Source: Pyropia yezoensis
Taxonomy: Eukaryota > Rhodophyta > Bangiophyceae > Bangiales > Bangiaceae
DNA: 64,000 nt
NCBI GenBank assembly: GCA_009829735.1
Contig: CM020618.1
Span: forward strand, 37,362,894-37,426,893
Direction of reading: 5' to 3'
A model generated the notes under the pieces. The model was given only the letters and a program-made list of their open reading frames with translations, was not told where the DNA came from and did not search any database. Below, piece after piece: positions 12,431 through 23,239 of the stretch. A program made the position numbers and the translations under genes. Position 1 is the first letter of the stretch; each line of letters begins with the position of its first letter.

Positions 12431-14040
12431 GGCCGGGCACGCTGCCGTGTGTCGCGCCGCGATGGCCGTCGCGCCTTTTTTCGTCGAAGGTTTTGCCTCT
12501 TTCTGAGTCCCGCTTTCAAAGCTGCAAACAAACAATCTGCCCTCTTTCGGCCTGGGGGGACTGCGACACCCCAGGTTTGTGTCTGTAGGGGGGGTCCCCC
12601 CCGGTCCCCCCAGCATCAAGCGGTCCCCCCGCCTACTAAGGAAATTTAGGAAATATTAGAGTCAGCATAATGACTCCGCCAAGGTTTTATGGACGGGTAG
12701 CACTGCGTGAGCCTTCCTTCCTCCGCGTCAAAGGAAAATGCCATCTGAAGTCGTTCCAGTGCACTCCCCGACTCGACCCCATCTCGCGCCTCGTTGAAGA
12801 CGCCGGCGCGCCCGCGCTACCTTCCTCCACACAGTCCCGCCCGCCGCCCTCCGCCCCCCCCCTTGCCGTCCCCATCCGCGCTAACTTCGACGCTTTTCGG
12901 GCGGCGACCGCCGCCGTCGACGCCTGGCGGGGTCTGGGGAGGGGGCGGTGGCGGCGGTGGCGATGGCGGCGGCGGCAGTGGTGGGGGTGGCTGGCGGTGG
13001 CAGCGACCGCGGCCACCGGCCGCCGCGGCGCGGTCGTCGCCGTCGTCGCTGCTGCTCCCGCTGCCGCCGCAACTGGGCGGCGGCAGCGGCGGCGGGGATG
13101 GGGGGAGTGACGCGGGAGTGGGTGGGGCAGGGGGAGGAGGGCAGCCCACGCTGCCCTCGTCGCTCCGCGACGGGGCGGGGAAGGGGGTGGGGGATAGGCG
13201 GCGGTGTGGACGATGGCACCGTTGAGGACGTTCCCACCGACGCGGACACGGACTGCGGGGCGGGATTGGACCACGGCGGCGGCGACGGTGCGTAGTGCGC
13301 GACCGCGTCGGCGTCGTCCGCGGCGTCGGCGTGGGAGGGGGGGGGGGGGGCTTGTCGGGGTCGGGCTCGCTGTCGTCGCGGGGAGGCGCTCGTCGACGGG
13401 TGCTGCTGCTGGACACGGGCGGGCCGGGGATCGGGCAGTGGGGTGCGCTGGTGCGGGTCGATGCGCCCGCCACGGCCGAAGCTGGGTGCGGCCGCGGCGC
13501 TGGCGGGGGGGTCGTCGCGGCGCCCGCGGGCGGCGGCCGATGGGGGCAACACCGACAGCGTGGGCGGCGGTACCGGCGGCGGCGGTGGCGCTACCGCCGC
13601 CGGCGCCCCACGCGGCGGGGGGCGTGGCGGGGCCGACGGCGCGGCGGAAGGAACGCGCTGCCGCCGCGACGTAGGGCGGGATGTCCACGTCGACCGGCGG
13701 GAGGGGCGACTCGGGGGGCGCCGGCGCGGGTGCCTGGACGGGGGGGGACGGCTGTCGTCGGCCGTGCGGCAGGCGGCGCGCCATTGAGCTGCGCGCCTGT
13801 CGCCGCCGCCGTTGGCCGTCGCGCGGCACAGCCGTCCCCCCGCCCGCCAACCCACCGCCGCGCTCCCCGTCCGCGGCCCACCTATTCCTTCTCATTCGTG
13901 TTCGGCTCACCTGCGGCTGTGCCCACCTGCGGCTTCTCTATCCCTCTTCGCCCCCCACCTCCCCGCCCCCCCGCCTGCATTCCCCAGCCCACCAACATTT
14001 TCGATAACCCCCCCCCCCCTTCATCCCCCCCCCCCCCCCC
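12431..14040. other. GC-triplet-rich region upstream of the R3H gene
   Basis: Long frames exist on both strands (for example minus 12687-13910, Pro/Arg-rich; plus from 13295, Gly/Arg-rich). Their composition simply mirrors the triplet bias and no domain is visible. The stretch may contain the 5' end of the R3H gene, whose first exon I could not place. The C run just before 14041 may hide a splice site or frame error. Confidence 0.4.
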
Positions 14041-14048
14041 CCGCCACC

Positions 14049-15813
14049 GTGGAGACCTCGGACGGTGGCACCCGCGCGGCGACGCTGAAGGAAGTCGTCG
14101 GCGAGTGGCTCCTCGGCGTCCTCGCCTCGCCCCGCAACCGGGCGGCGCCCGGGCTGCTGGACGAGTGCCTCGCCGCCTTTGTCGGCGACCCGGCGCAGGA
14201 GCGGGTGCTGCTGCCGCCGCGGTCGTCGTTTCAGCGGCGGATTGTCGCGAGGGTGGCGCTGCTGTTTGGGCTGCGCGAGGAGGCGGGGGGGGGGGGGGGG
14301 GGTGGGGGGAGGGGAAAGCGCCCGCCGGGAAGGGGGGGGGACGCCGCCGCAGCGGCGGCGGCGGCTGCGGCGGCAGCGGCAGAGGGAGGGGGTGGGGCCG
14401 CCGGGGCGGCCCCGCCGCCGCCTCCGCCGCTGCGAGCCGGCGCGGCGGCCACTCCCGCGGCGGTGGGGCCATCGACCTCGGCGGCGGCCGGCACCGGGAC
14501 GGCGACGGCCGCTGCTGCCGTAGCGGCCCGCCCGTCGCCCGGGATCGGCAAGGCCGGGTGCGCCGACGCCCCCCCCCCCCCCCTCTCATCGCGGCGCTGG
14601 TGCTCGTCAAGCTCCCCCACTCGGCACCGCCGGCACGATGCCGGTACACGACAGACCTCCAAGAGCTGACTGTCATGGTGCGGCGGGCGGCGACTACCCG
14701 CGCCACCGCCGGCAGCCATTGCCGGGGGGGGAGGGGCGCCGCGGCCAATGGCAGCCCGGCGGCCCCCGACGGCGGCGGCAGTGGCGGCGGCCGCTGCGGT
14801 GGCGGCGGCGAGGTCATCAGTGGCGGCGGCGGCAGCGGCTGCGGCGGCGCCAACACCATGGACGAGTGCCTCCTCGACGGCCGCGCCATCTTTCTCCGCC
14901 GCGGCCCCCGCAACGACGCCGACGGCGCAGGCGCCAGCGCGGCCGGCGCCGCCGGTGGTGGCACTCCCCCCCCCGGCGTCGGACTCCCCGCGGCGGGCTG
15001 CTCGGGCAGCCTCGAAGGCACCCTCCGCGTCGGTTCCGACGAGGATTACGCGCGAGTGTACGCGGGCGCAGCCGAGCCGGGGCCCCCCCCCGCGGGGCGC
15101 CGCGGCCACCCCCCCCCCCTCCCTCTGCCGCTGCCGCCGCAGCCGCCGCCGCCGCCGCGGCGGCGTCCCCCCCCCTTCCCGGGAGGCCCTCTCCCGCGCC
15201 GCTGGCGCCGCCCGCGACGCGGCGCGGGAGCAGCGGGAGGACGACCTCGCGGAACCCGACTTTGACCGCCGCTACGGCGGCTGGGCGGCCGCTCCGCCGG
15301 GCGGCCGCCTCGCCTACCAGCCGCTGACGTCGCTGGGAGGTGGGGGCGGTTGGGGCGGCGGCGGCGGCGGCGCCGCCGACGACGCTGTCGCCGTCGTCGT
15401 TGTTGCCCGGCACGTGCGAGACGGGGATGGAGAAAAGGGGGCACGGCATCCCCCCGTCGGTGCTCCCCACCGAGGAGGTCTCAGGCACAACGTCGGCGAC
15501 GCAACCGCCCACGGTCCTGCCGTCATCCCCCCCTTCCTCCCCGCTCTCACCCCCCCCCCGGGCGCCACTGTCGGCGGCGCCGTCCAAGCGGCTGGCATCA
15601 CCATCCCTCGCCTCGCCGCCGCCGTCGCCGTCGCCGTCGCCATCTTCGGCGTCGTCGTCGTCGTCGACGACGACGCCACAGTCATGGCCATGGCCCTCCC
15701 CGTCGTCGTTGTCGTCCTCATCGTCGTCGTCTTCCACGTCCATCAGCACCTGCTCCACGTACCGGCGCCGAGGCGTCGGCGGCGCACCGAGGGGGGAACC
15801 GTCCAGGAGGTGA
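14049..15813 (+). CDS. R3H-domain protein with SUZ-like tail, frame-broken as assembled
   Basis: Probable single-stranded nucleic-acid-binding protein of the R3H family. The domain sits at about 14049-14284. It includes LLPPRSSFQRRIVARVALL, which matches the family's 'fpp..s.yeR..vH..a...gL' pattern, but the signature His position reads Arg. After an 18-G run at 14285-14302 the coding signal moves to another frame: LVLVKLPHSAPPARCRY, then RAIFLRRGPRND and GSDEDYARVYA. It then moves back for EPDFDRRYGGWAA. This order resembles plant R3H-SUZ proteins, where a DPDYDR motif follows. A Ser/Pro-rich tail may end at TGA 15813. Start and ends are uncertain. The frame moves could be homopolymer errors, unseen introns or decay. 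The domain call is by eye from pattern similarity. Confidence 0.5.
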
Positions 15814-16529
15814 GCGCGGTCGCCCCCGCCAGCGTCGTTGGCGGGGGGGTCGCGAGCCCCCCCGTCGGCGGCCGCAGAGCGGCCGCCTCCGTTCCCGTCG
15901 GGCGGGGGTACGGCGGCGGCTCGGCCGGCCACCAACTGCCTTCGGGTGATTGGCTCGGCCGTGGCAAAAACGGGGGGGGAGGAGGGGGGGGGGGGGGGGG
16001 GGGGGTCGGGGGGGGAGTCTGTCGACGGCGAGACGGCGGGGGGAGTCGGCGGGGGCAGAGCCGGGGCCGCTGCCCCCGGGCGTCCGCGCGCTGCGCAGAG
16101 GGAGGGATGGAGACAGCGACGGCGACGGCGACGACGGCGGCGGCAGCGACGAAGGCGGCGCTCCCTCCCCTTCGCGGCCGGCAGCCGCCCGGGATGGACT
16201 GCCGACGGGGGGCGCCGCTGGCTGGCGCACGCCGCCACTCGCGTGTGCGACGGTGGCGACACGCGACGACGGCGCCCTCTTCCACCCTCGTGCGACCACC
16301 CTCGTGGCACCGGGCGCCGAGGGGACTGGCGATGGGGGGGGGCGCGGCGGCGGCGACGGCGGCGGTGGCGGTACCGGTGGCGGTGGCGGTGGCGGTGGTG
16401 GCCGCCGCGGCCGAGGCGGCGGTGGCCGTGGCAGCGGGGGCGGCCAACGGGCGTCTGCACCCGCGTCGGCGGGTGGGCGGGGGCGCGCCCTCAGCAGGGA
16501 CGGCGCCTACCCTTCCGTGCCCGACCTGA
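15814..16529. other. Gly/Arg/Ser triplet-rich DNA between R3H and hemerythrin-like genes
   Basis: Poly-G runs (for example around 15.98 kb) and (GGC)n-like DNA dominate. Just upstream of 16530, a frame reading RDGAYPSVPDLTPAP aligns loosely with residues preceding the domain in the longer hemerythrin-like protein at 61 kb. Part of this stretch may therefore be that gene's 5' coding sequence in another frame. Confidence 0.4.
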
Positions 16530-17003
16530 CGCCTGCACCCGTATGACCCCCGCGCGCGGTGCACCGACGCCCTCCTCGTCGTCAGCCATAACGCGGTCCG
16601 CCGGGAGGCGGTGGACCTGTGCACCATGGCCGCTGCCGTCGCGGCGGCGACGCCCCACCCGTCGGCGGCGGTGCCCAACGCGGACATCCTGGCCGCGTGG
16701 TTCCCTTTCTTTTACGCGCTGGTGTTGGCACAGCTGGACCTGGACGACACGGCCCTCTTTACCTCCCTCAAGGGCCAAGACGCACCTCTGCCGCCGGCCC
16801 TGTCCGCGGCCGGGCGGGAGCACTTCCGCGGCGGCACCGCCGCGGTGCGCAAGCGCCTCCTCTTTGCGGGCTCCATGGGGGAGCTCGCCGCCGCCGTGGA
16901 TGACCTGGTGCCCCCGCTGCTGTCGTACTATACCGCCGCCGACGCGGCGGTGCCGGACGCGCTCGAGGTCGCCGCCGCGGGGCTTGGCGCCGCCCGCGAG
17001 TGA
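16530..17003 (+). CDS. Short hemerythrin-like paralogue, probably truncated
   Basis: The frame open from 16530 reads DALLVVSHNAVRREAVDL, which closely matches VVVFLHNAVRREFMDL in the longer protein ending at 62735. It continues with a helix ending DDTALFTSLKG and a further helical stretch to the stop at 17003. The HNAxRRE motif and the later F...F...alF pattern resemble the four-helix hemerythrin/HHE fold. The second-helix HxxxE iron ligands are not conserved here (QLDLDDTALF), so iron binding is doubtful. No in-frame ATG precedes the motif; the frame is closed by TGA at 16527-16529. The protein is much shorter than its paralogue. It could be a decayed duplicate or a gene whose 5' part is in another frame. 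The family call is moderate. Confidence 0.4.
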   Translation, partial: RLHPYDPRARCTDALLVVSHNAVRREAVDLCTMAAAVAAATPHPSAAVPNADILAAWFPFFYALVLAQLDLDDTALFTSLKGQDAPLPPALSAAGREHFRGGTAAVRKRLLFAGSMGELAAAVDDLVPPLLSYYTAADAAVPDALEVAAAGLGAARE

Positions 17004-18500
17004 CGCGCCGCCCTCGCCGAGGCGATGCGGAAGGGGCAAAAGTCGTGGTGATGCATGACACGGAGATCAGTCCACCGCAGCCGCACGTCGCACGACCTTT
17101 CCAGAGGACGATCGGCACGCAGGGCACGCGCACAGCCGCGGCTCGACTGTCTCCAACCTCCACGCAAAAATCCCGAGACGTATATCTCGCCAGCTGCGCG
17201 GACCCCAGCCGTCGTCGCACGCCCACTCCTTCTTTCCGGGGTGTGCTGGGCGGCCCACGCGAGTCCGAGTCGACCCTCCCTCCTGTCGCCCTATGCCGGG
17301 CGTCGTTGCGGCGGCGTCATGACCGCACGTGCGGCCTGGCGCACGAGACCCTGGCGTGCGTGCACCTGAGGTCGCCTCAGTGTTGTGTGCGGGGAGGGGG
17401 CCCGGCAGCTTAGCCGGAAGCGGGTGGTTTGCACCCGACTGGCCGCCGTGTCGACGCGTGGGGGTGCCGACGCCGGGGGCCCGCCGGCCCCGCTTGCTGA
17501 CGCCCTCCCTACCCGCCCTACTTACTTGCCCCTCTGCTCCTTCCTCGTCCCAGGCCAGGCGCCGGTTACGGCGGCACCGAGCTCCCTGTTCCGCTGCGCC
17601 CCCCGCTCCCACCTGACCGACGTGCGCGACGCTCGCCCCCCCCCCCCCCCGAGGTCTGTCGCCAGAGGCCATCGACTGCCGTCGTCGCCGCCGCCGCCGA
17701 CGCCGTTCCCTGCTGGCGCGGCCGCTACCGCTGCGGCAGCCACACCCGCCTGTTGTCGCCGCCTCCGCCGCCGCCGCCGCGACCCCCGTTCGCTGTACAC
17801 GCCGTGTCCGCGGCCGCGGCCGCCGCCGTAGCTCTCTCCTGCCGCCGCTGCCGGGCCTCGCTCGTGCGGCTGCTGCCACCACCGCCTCCGTCGTTGCCGC
17901 TCCTCCCCCTTCCACCCGCCACCCGCCTGTGCGTCTGCTCCCGCCGCCGCCGCCGCGGCTGCCGCCGCCGTCGCCTCCGCCGTCACCTCCAGCACGTACT
18001 GCTGTCAACGCCGCCGCCGTCGCTGCGACCGTCTCTTCCCTGCTGCCGCCACCCCCGCGACGGCCGCCGCTGCCACCGCCGCCGCCCCACCCCTCTGCCG
18101 CAGCCGCCACCCGCCTGGCCGCCGCGCCCTGCTGTCGTCACGGTCGCCGCCATCACCCTTCGCGGACTACGCCGCGACCGCCGCGACCGGCGCCCGGCAT
18201 CGCTGCCTTCTTCGCCATTGCCGCTGCCAATGCCGCCACCCCGTCCTGGCGTGGCCGCCGCCGGGTCCGTGCCTCTGGCTTGCCGGCACCGCCGGCACTC
18301 GCGCGTGCGGCTGGTGCTGCCGCCGCCACCGCCGCCGCCGCCACCGCCGCCGCCGGCCTCGGCTGCGCACTGGTGGCTGGCGCCATCGCGTACGCCGCTG
18401 CTGCCGCCGCCACAACCACCACCACCGCCGCCGTCACCATCTCGTCGTGCTCCTGCTCGTGGCTTCTCACGTACGCGCACGGCTTGTGGCAGCGTCACCG
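17004..18500. other. Intergenic, then C/G-triplet-rich DNA upstream of the Fanzor
   Basis: From 17.0 to about 17.55 kb the composition is mixed with no domain. From 17.6 to 18.45 kb the plus strand is Pro/Arg-coding CCG/CGC triplet DNA. Frames open here on both strands are compositional. If the Fanzor is part of a transposable element, its 5' terminal repeat should lie in or before this stretch. I could not identify one by eye. Confidence 0.4.
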
Positions 18501-21500
18501 ATGGCGACGACGGCGCCGCCAGCCGCGGCCGACGCCCGGGACGTGGCTGAGCTCGAGGAAGCCGTGCGCATCAAGCAGTGGCACGTGCGCATGTTGCTGC
18601 TTCGCGTGCTGCACGCGCGCGCGCGGCGCCCGCAGCTGCCCGACGGCGCCGCGCTGGACGCGACGCTTGCCGGACTGACGGCGGCGGCGGCCGCCGCAGC
18701 TGGGCCGCCGCACGACGCCGTGCCTTCCACCGATGGCCGCAGTGGCGGTCGCGGGCACCACCCTGGAGGCGGCCACCACCCTGGCCCTGGCGGACGCGAC
18801 CGCGTGGGTGGACGCCCACGACCCTGTCGACGACGAACGTCTACTGGTGCAGCGGGCGCGGCGGGCGGCGTCGCTGATTGAGAGCACCTCCCGCGGCATG
18901 GCGCGGCGCGCGGCAGAGGCGGAGGAACGCTGCGGGGCGGCGCCCGGCGGCCGCCCCTGCGCCCGCTGCCGCCAGCGGTCGCACAGGACGGGGGCGGCGG
19001 TGTGTCCAGCCGCCGCGGTGGGCGGCGACAAGAACGCCTACGAATACGACCGCGGGGGGGACCCTGCCGCGTCCGACCCTTACGCCTGCCGGGCGACGGT
19101 GACGTCGTCGGTGACGGTGCCCGTGGCGGCGGTGCTGCGTGCGCTGCCCGCGCTCCCCGACGGGACGGCGCACGCCATCCTGCGCGACGGGTTCCTTGCG
19201 GCCGCGGAGCACCACACGCATCTGTCGTTCACGCTGACGCTGGTGTGGCTCAACACTGTTCACTACCTCTTTGGCGCCGTGAAGGCAGACAGGTGGGCGG
19301 CGGCGCTGCCCGCCCCCGCCCGCTGGGGAGAGTACTGGAACTGGGTTTCGTACGCGGTCTGCTGCCGAGGCGCACACGGCGGAAGCCTACCCATCGGCGT
19401 GCAGCGCGGATCCTGCGGGCGGGTGCGGGACAACACGCTGTGCGGGCCTGCTGCGGGCCGGCTGCTGGGGTCCTACCCGGCGTTGATGAACGCCACTGTT
19501 CAGGCCATGGACGCCCTGGCGTCGTTCTTTGACGCCGCGTGCCACGATCACCTGCCGCACCGCAACAGCCACGCGCGGTGGCGGGGGGTGGTGACTACCA
19601 TCGTCACCCACACGGCGCGGACCGTCGCGGTCGCGACCCGGCGCCTGGCGTGGCGCGTGGCCACCACGGTCGTGGACGCTGCCGACGCCCCCGCGTGTGG
19701 CGACGAGGAGCGTCGCCGTCGCCGCGCCGCTGTCTACGCGGCCTGCAACAGCTGCCTCGAGCGGGGGAGCGACGTCCCGCACGCGGCGCACGCGGCCAAA
19801 CTGGAGCTTCTGCCCCCGCAAGTGCGCGCGGCGGCGCTCACGGATATCGCTGACGCGCGGGCGCGGGCGCAGCCAGCGCCCCCGCAGGGCATCGCACCGC
19901 TGTTCCCCACAGGCGGGGCAGACACGGTCGCGCGCCGGTGGGCAGAGTACATCCCGTACTTGCTGCACGTGCAGGCGGAGGGGGTGGTGGGCAAGCCCTT
20001 CTCGCTCGTGCCAGGCAAGGCCGCCACAGTGCACGCGTATGGCACGGTGACCAAGGCACGCCTGGGCCCACTCATCCGGCGCGCGTGGCCCGCACACCAA
20101 CAGCTGTACATGGAAGTCAGTCGGCGTGGGGCGGCGGCCATTGCGGGGCTACTGGGGATGGAGACGGCTCGGCGCACCGCCGGCGCAGACCTGTGCACCA
20201 ACGGGGAGGGGGTGGTCTTCACGCTGACGCGGCCGGCGACGGCCGCCGAGGCCGAGGCCGCCGACGTGGCGGCGTCGACGCGCAAGGCCGACGGCAGCCG
20301 CGTGCAGCAGCGGGTGTCGGGCAGCCCCACCACGCAGCTGTAGAAGCAGGGCTTTCCCGTCGCCGCCGTCAAGACCCTCACCGTGGTGTCGGCAGACCCC
20401 GGCAACGCCGCCATCCTGACGGCTGTCTCGTCGGGGCCGACGGCGGCGGCATGGGGCGACCGCCCGTGGGTGCGCCGCCGCCGGCTGGCGCGGTCGCAGC
20501 TGGTGGCGGCGGACGCGCTCACCCGCGCGGCACTGGCGCTGGACGCCGTCGTGTGGCGGACGGCCTCGCTGGCGCCGGCGGAAGCGGCGGCTGTGGGCGC
20601 GGCGGCGGCGGCGGCGGCCGGGGCGCGGCCAGGCGCCCTTCCCCCGACGCCGGGGCGGAGGAAGCGCAAGGCCGGGCCTGGCGGTGCCGAGCAACGGCAG
20701 ATGCCGTGCGGCAAGGCGGCAAGGTCGGGACCGCCAAGCCGGGACGCCGCCGGCGCGACCGCTGCGCCCGCGTCACCGGCGCGCCCGCCGTCTGCGAGAA
20801 CCGTGCGGGGGCCGGCAGCCTCTCTCCGCCGTGGCGCTATGCGGCGGCTGCAGGCCGCGGCGCAGTGCCTGGTGGCGGCCACCGGCAACGGCCGGTGGCG
20901 GGTGCCGCGTCACGCGGCCGTGAACGTGGCACTCGGCTGCCTGCGCCGGGCAGCCGCCGGCTGGGTCCGGCCGCGCGTGGCAGACGGGCGGCCCGACGGC
21001 GCCGCGTACGCGGCGTCCAAGACGGCGGCGGTGGCGCAGGACGTGGCCACCGCCGGCGCATTTGCTTCCGCCCTGGACGGCCTGACGGTGCGCGTGGCAC
21101 ACGCAGTGAAAGCGACGCGGGGTCGGCGCGCGCCCCCCCCCGCGGGCGCCGTGTACACGCTGACGAAGGGCCGCTACGCCGAAGCTGCAGGCAACGGCAT
21201 GACGTCGCGGGCGGCGGCGGCGCACCGGTGGGAGGCGGCGCAGAGGCTGAGCGCGCTGCAGCCGCCGCCGGTCACCACCCCCGAGGCGGTGGCCGCCCAC
21301 GAAACGATGCGGACGGGCGACGCTGCGGCGGTGCTGGCGGCCAGCCGCCAGTGGATGGAGTCCCGGCGCCAGCCGCGGTACAGAGCCGTGTGGGGGGACG
21401 CGGCGACGGCCTGCCAGCGCAAGGCGCGGGTGGACCAAGTCATCCAGCGGCGGCGGCTGGGCGAGACCGTTGCGCGGGAGCTGACGGGCGGCCGCCTCCG

Positions 21501-22197
21501 CCGCGTCGTCAACCGCTCGGCGGTGGTGCTGGTGGTCGGGCAGGCGGCCACGCGGGGGGGCGCCACGTGGCTCCGGCGCCACCTGCGCCGGCTGTGCTGG
21601 ACGGTGGACGCGGACGAGCACAACTCCAGCCAGGCGTGCGCCGGCTGTCGGCACCAGCTGGCGATTGTGTACGCATCGGCGGCGGCGCCGCAGCGCGTGC
21701 CCCGCGGCACCATGATCTGTGGACGGTGGCGAGGCAGCCGTGGACGGCAGGGGCAGCCGCGCGCGCCGCCGGCGGCTGGCTGGGAGCGCACGCAGCCGGT
21801 GCGCTCCGCTACAGGGCGGGCGGCCTGCCGCGCAGAGGGCGCCAAGCTAGCGGTGGAGCGGGCGGCGAAGCACCCACCCCCGACAGGGGTGGTTTTTCGT
21901 GCTCCCGCCGCCGCGGGCGTGTGGGGCGTCAAGCGCTGTGTGGAGCGGACGTGCCCCCAGATGCTGGTCAACCGAGACGTCAACGCAGCGGCCAACATGG
22001 GGTGGAAAGCGCTGCAGCAGATACGGCAGCTGCCGTGCCACCCTTTTGTACGTCCGCAACAAGTGCGACGGCCACACCCGGGAGGTGGAAATGGGCGGGA
22101 GGCGGACACGGCCCCGACGGACACCCTGGGTAAGGCAGAGTCGGGAGACGGGCTGCCAGCGGCGGCGGGCGGCGGTGCGGTGGCATCCACGGCATGA
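18501..22197 (+). CDS. Fanzor: eukaryotic TnpB-type RNA-guided nuclease
   Basis: OMEGA-family endonuclease homologous to prokaryotic TnpB and Cas12; such proteins are guided by an RNA encoded at the element's 3' side. The main frame runs 18733-22197 (1155 codons). In order: a CX2CX4HX6C knuckle (18958-19005); helical region; a WED-like segment with KPFSLVPGKAATVHAYG; RuvC-I with SADPGN (Asp at 20395); RuvC-II area VVLVVGQA where the usual Glu is Gly; the relocated Glu in DADEHNSSQACAGC (Glu at 21616); a four-Cys zinc site (CAGC plus CVERTC); RuvC-III NRDVNAAAN (Asp at 21976). The relocated Glu is a published Fanzor feature. One in-frame TAG at 20341-20343 separates the N-terminal half from the nuclease half. 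A likely N-terminal piece starting at ATG 18501 lies in a different frame, with a switch near 18680-18735. The copy may be inactive. Confidence 0.85.
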
Positions 22198-22465
22198 GTC
22201 GGTTCAACCCCGCGGTACTCGTGCCTAGTGCCACCGGCCGCCGTCGGCTGTCCGGTCGGCCCAACCTCCCCGACGAGCCGCTCTGCGGGTATTTGTCGGG
22301 TGCTCATTGTTCGTGTGGAGGGGGGCAACTCTGCCGGTGCTGAGTTCTCCCCTGGGGGCCGGTCCCCCCACATGGATAATCGCACGTGCGTGTCGAGTAT
22401 AAGTAGTACTTATCTATCAAAGCCCTGCCCGGTGTAACAGACTCGCCGAGGAAACTGGCCATGAC
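22198..22465 (+). other. Fanzor 3' flank; candidate guide-RNA region
   Basis: Non-coding, directly after the Fanzor stop. It contains a GGGGGCCGGTCCCCC-type hairpin near 22354-22371 and the 7-bp palindrome ATAAGTAGTACTTAT at 22399-22413. In Fanzor and TnpB loci the guide RNA overlaps the ORF's 3' end and the downstream flank, so this is where one would be expected. The position is seen; the RNA itself is inference. It also serves as the promoter side of the cupin gene. Confidence 0.3.
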
Positions 22466-23239
22466 ATGGCAGCTTCGGCAGGTTGCTCGTGGGGTTCGTG
22501 GTCTGCCTTGCCGCCTGCTATGGCGGCAGCGGCGTTGGGTCCCCTCCCCGCGCCAACGATGAGGGTCAACGACGACTTCTCTGCACGGGTCCTCGTGCAC
22601 TCGTCGCGGCTGGACTGGGTACCGTCGCCTATCGCCGGCGTGGACCGTCGGATGCTCGACCGCATTGGTGATGAGGTGGCGCGCGCCACCTCTGTGGTCA
22701 GTTACGCCCCCCACAGCTCCTTTTCGCGCCACACGCATGCTGGCGGTGAGGAGTTCTTGGTTCTTGATGGCGTCTTTTCGGACGAACACGGGGACTACCC
22801 CGCGGGCACCTACATCCGCAATCCCCCCACCTCTGCCCACACGCCTTCCTCCTCGGGCGGCTGCGTTATCTTTGTCAAACTTTGGCAGTTTGACCCCGCA
22901 GACCGCACATCCGTCGTCATGGACGTTGCCAAGGCGGAGGCGGTATTGCCGGCTGGGCGCCCAGGCGTGACGGTCAAGCCACTCCACGCGGACGACCGGG
23001 AGGTGGTGTCGGTGGAGGTGTGGGCGCCAGGGACGGTGGTATCGCTGTCCCTGCCAGGGGGGGGGGAGCTGCTGGTGCTGGCCGGCACCCTCACAGAGGC
23101 CGGGGATGAGCTGCAGCGAGACTCGTGGCTGCGCCTTCCCGTGGGGGGGCGGCTTGATGCAAAGGCAGGCACGGAGGGAGCGCAGGTGTGGCTCAAGACG
23201 GGACACTTGCGCTTTGTGACTTCGCCAGCAGATGCCTGA
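22466..23239 (+). CDS. ChrR-like double-cupin protein
   Basis: A two-cupin protein resembling the C-terminal metal-binding domain of ChrR, the anti-sigma factor for singlet-oxygen response in photosynthetic bacteria. The first barrel has SYAPHSSFSRHTHAGGEEF, with HxH and GGEE supplying probable metal ligands, then LVLDGVFSDEHGDYPAGTY, the strongly conserved cupin core. The second barrel (EVWAPGTVVSLSLPGGGEL) has lost the histidines. The N-terminal sigma-binding zinc domain of ChrR is absent, so this is a stand-alone cupin rather than an anti-sigma factor. ATGs occur at 22466, 22519 and 22559; the last begins just before the conserved region and the first 30 residues may be targeting or untranslated. 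The stop is TGA. Function is unknown; a metal- or redox-related enzyme is plausible. Confidence 0.8.
   Translation: MAASAGCSWGSWSALPPAMAAAALGPLPAPTMRVNDDFSARVLVHSSRLDWVPSPIAGVDRRMLDRIGDEVARATSVVSYAPHSSFSRHTHAGGEEFLVLDGVFSDEHGDYPAGTYIRNPPTSAHTPSSSGGCVIFVKLWQFDPADRTSVVMDVAKAEAVLPAGRPGVTVKPLHADDREVVSVEVWAPGTVVSLSLPGGGELLVLAGTLTEAGDELQRDSWLRLPVGGRLDAKAGTEGAQVWLKTGHLRFVTSPADA

Noticed and set aside
12687-13910. 407-aa Pro/Arg-rich minus frame
   Set aside because: Composition mirrors triplet bias on both strands and there is no motif.
14817-16460. Acidic minus-strand frame with long Asp runs
   Set aside because: It is the reverse of GTC triplet DNA; the plus strand carries the R3H gene signal in the same place.
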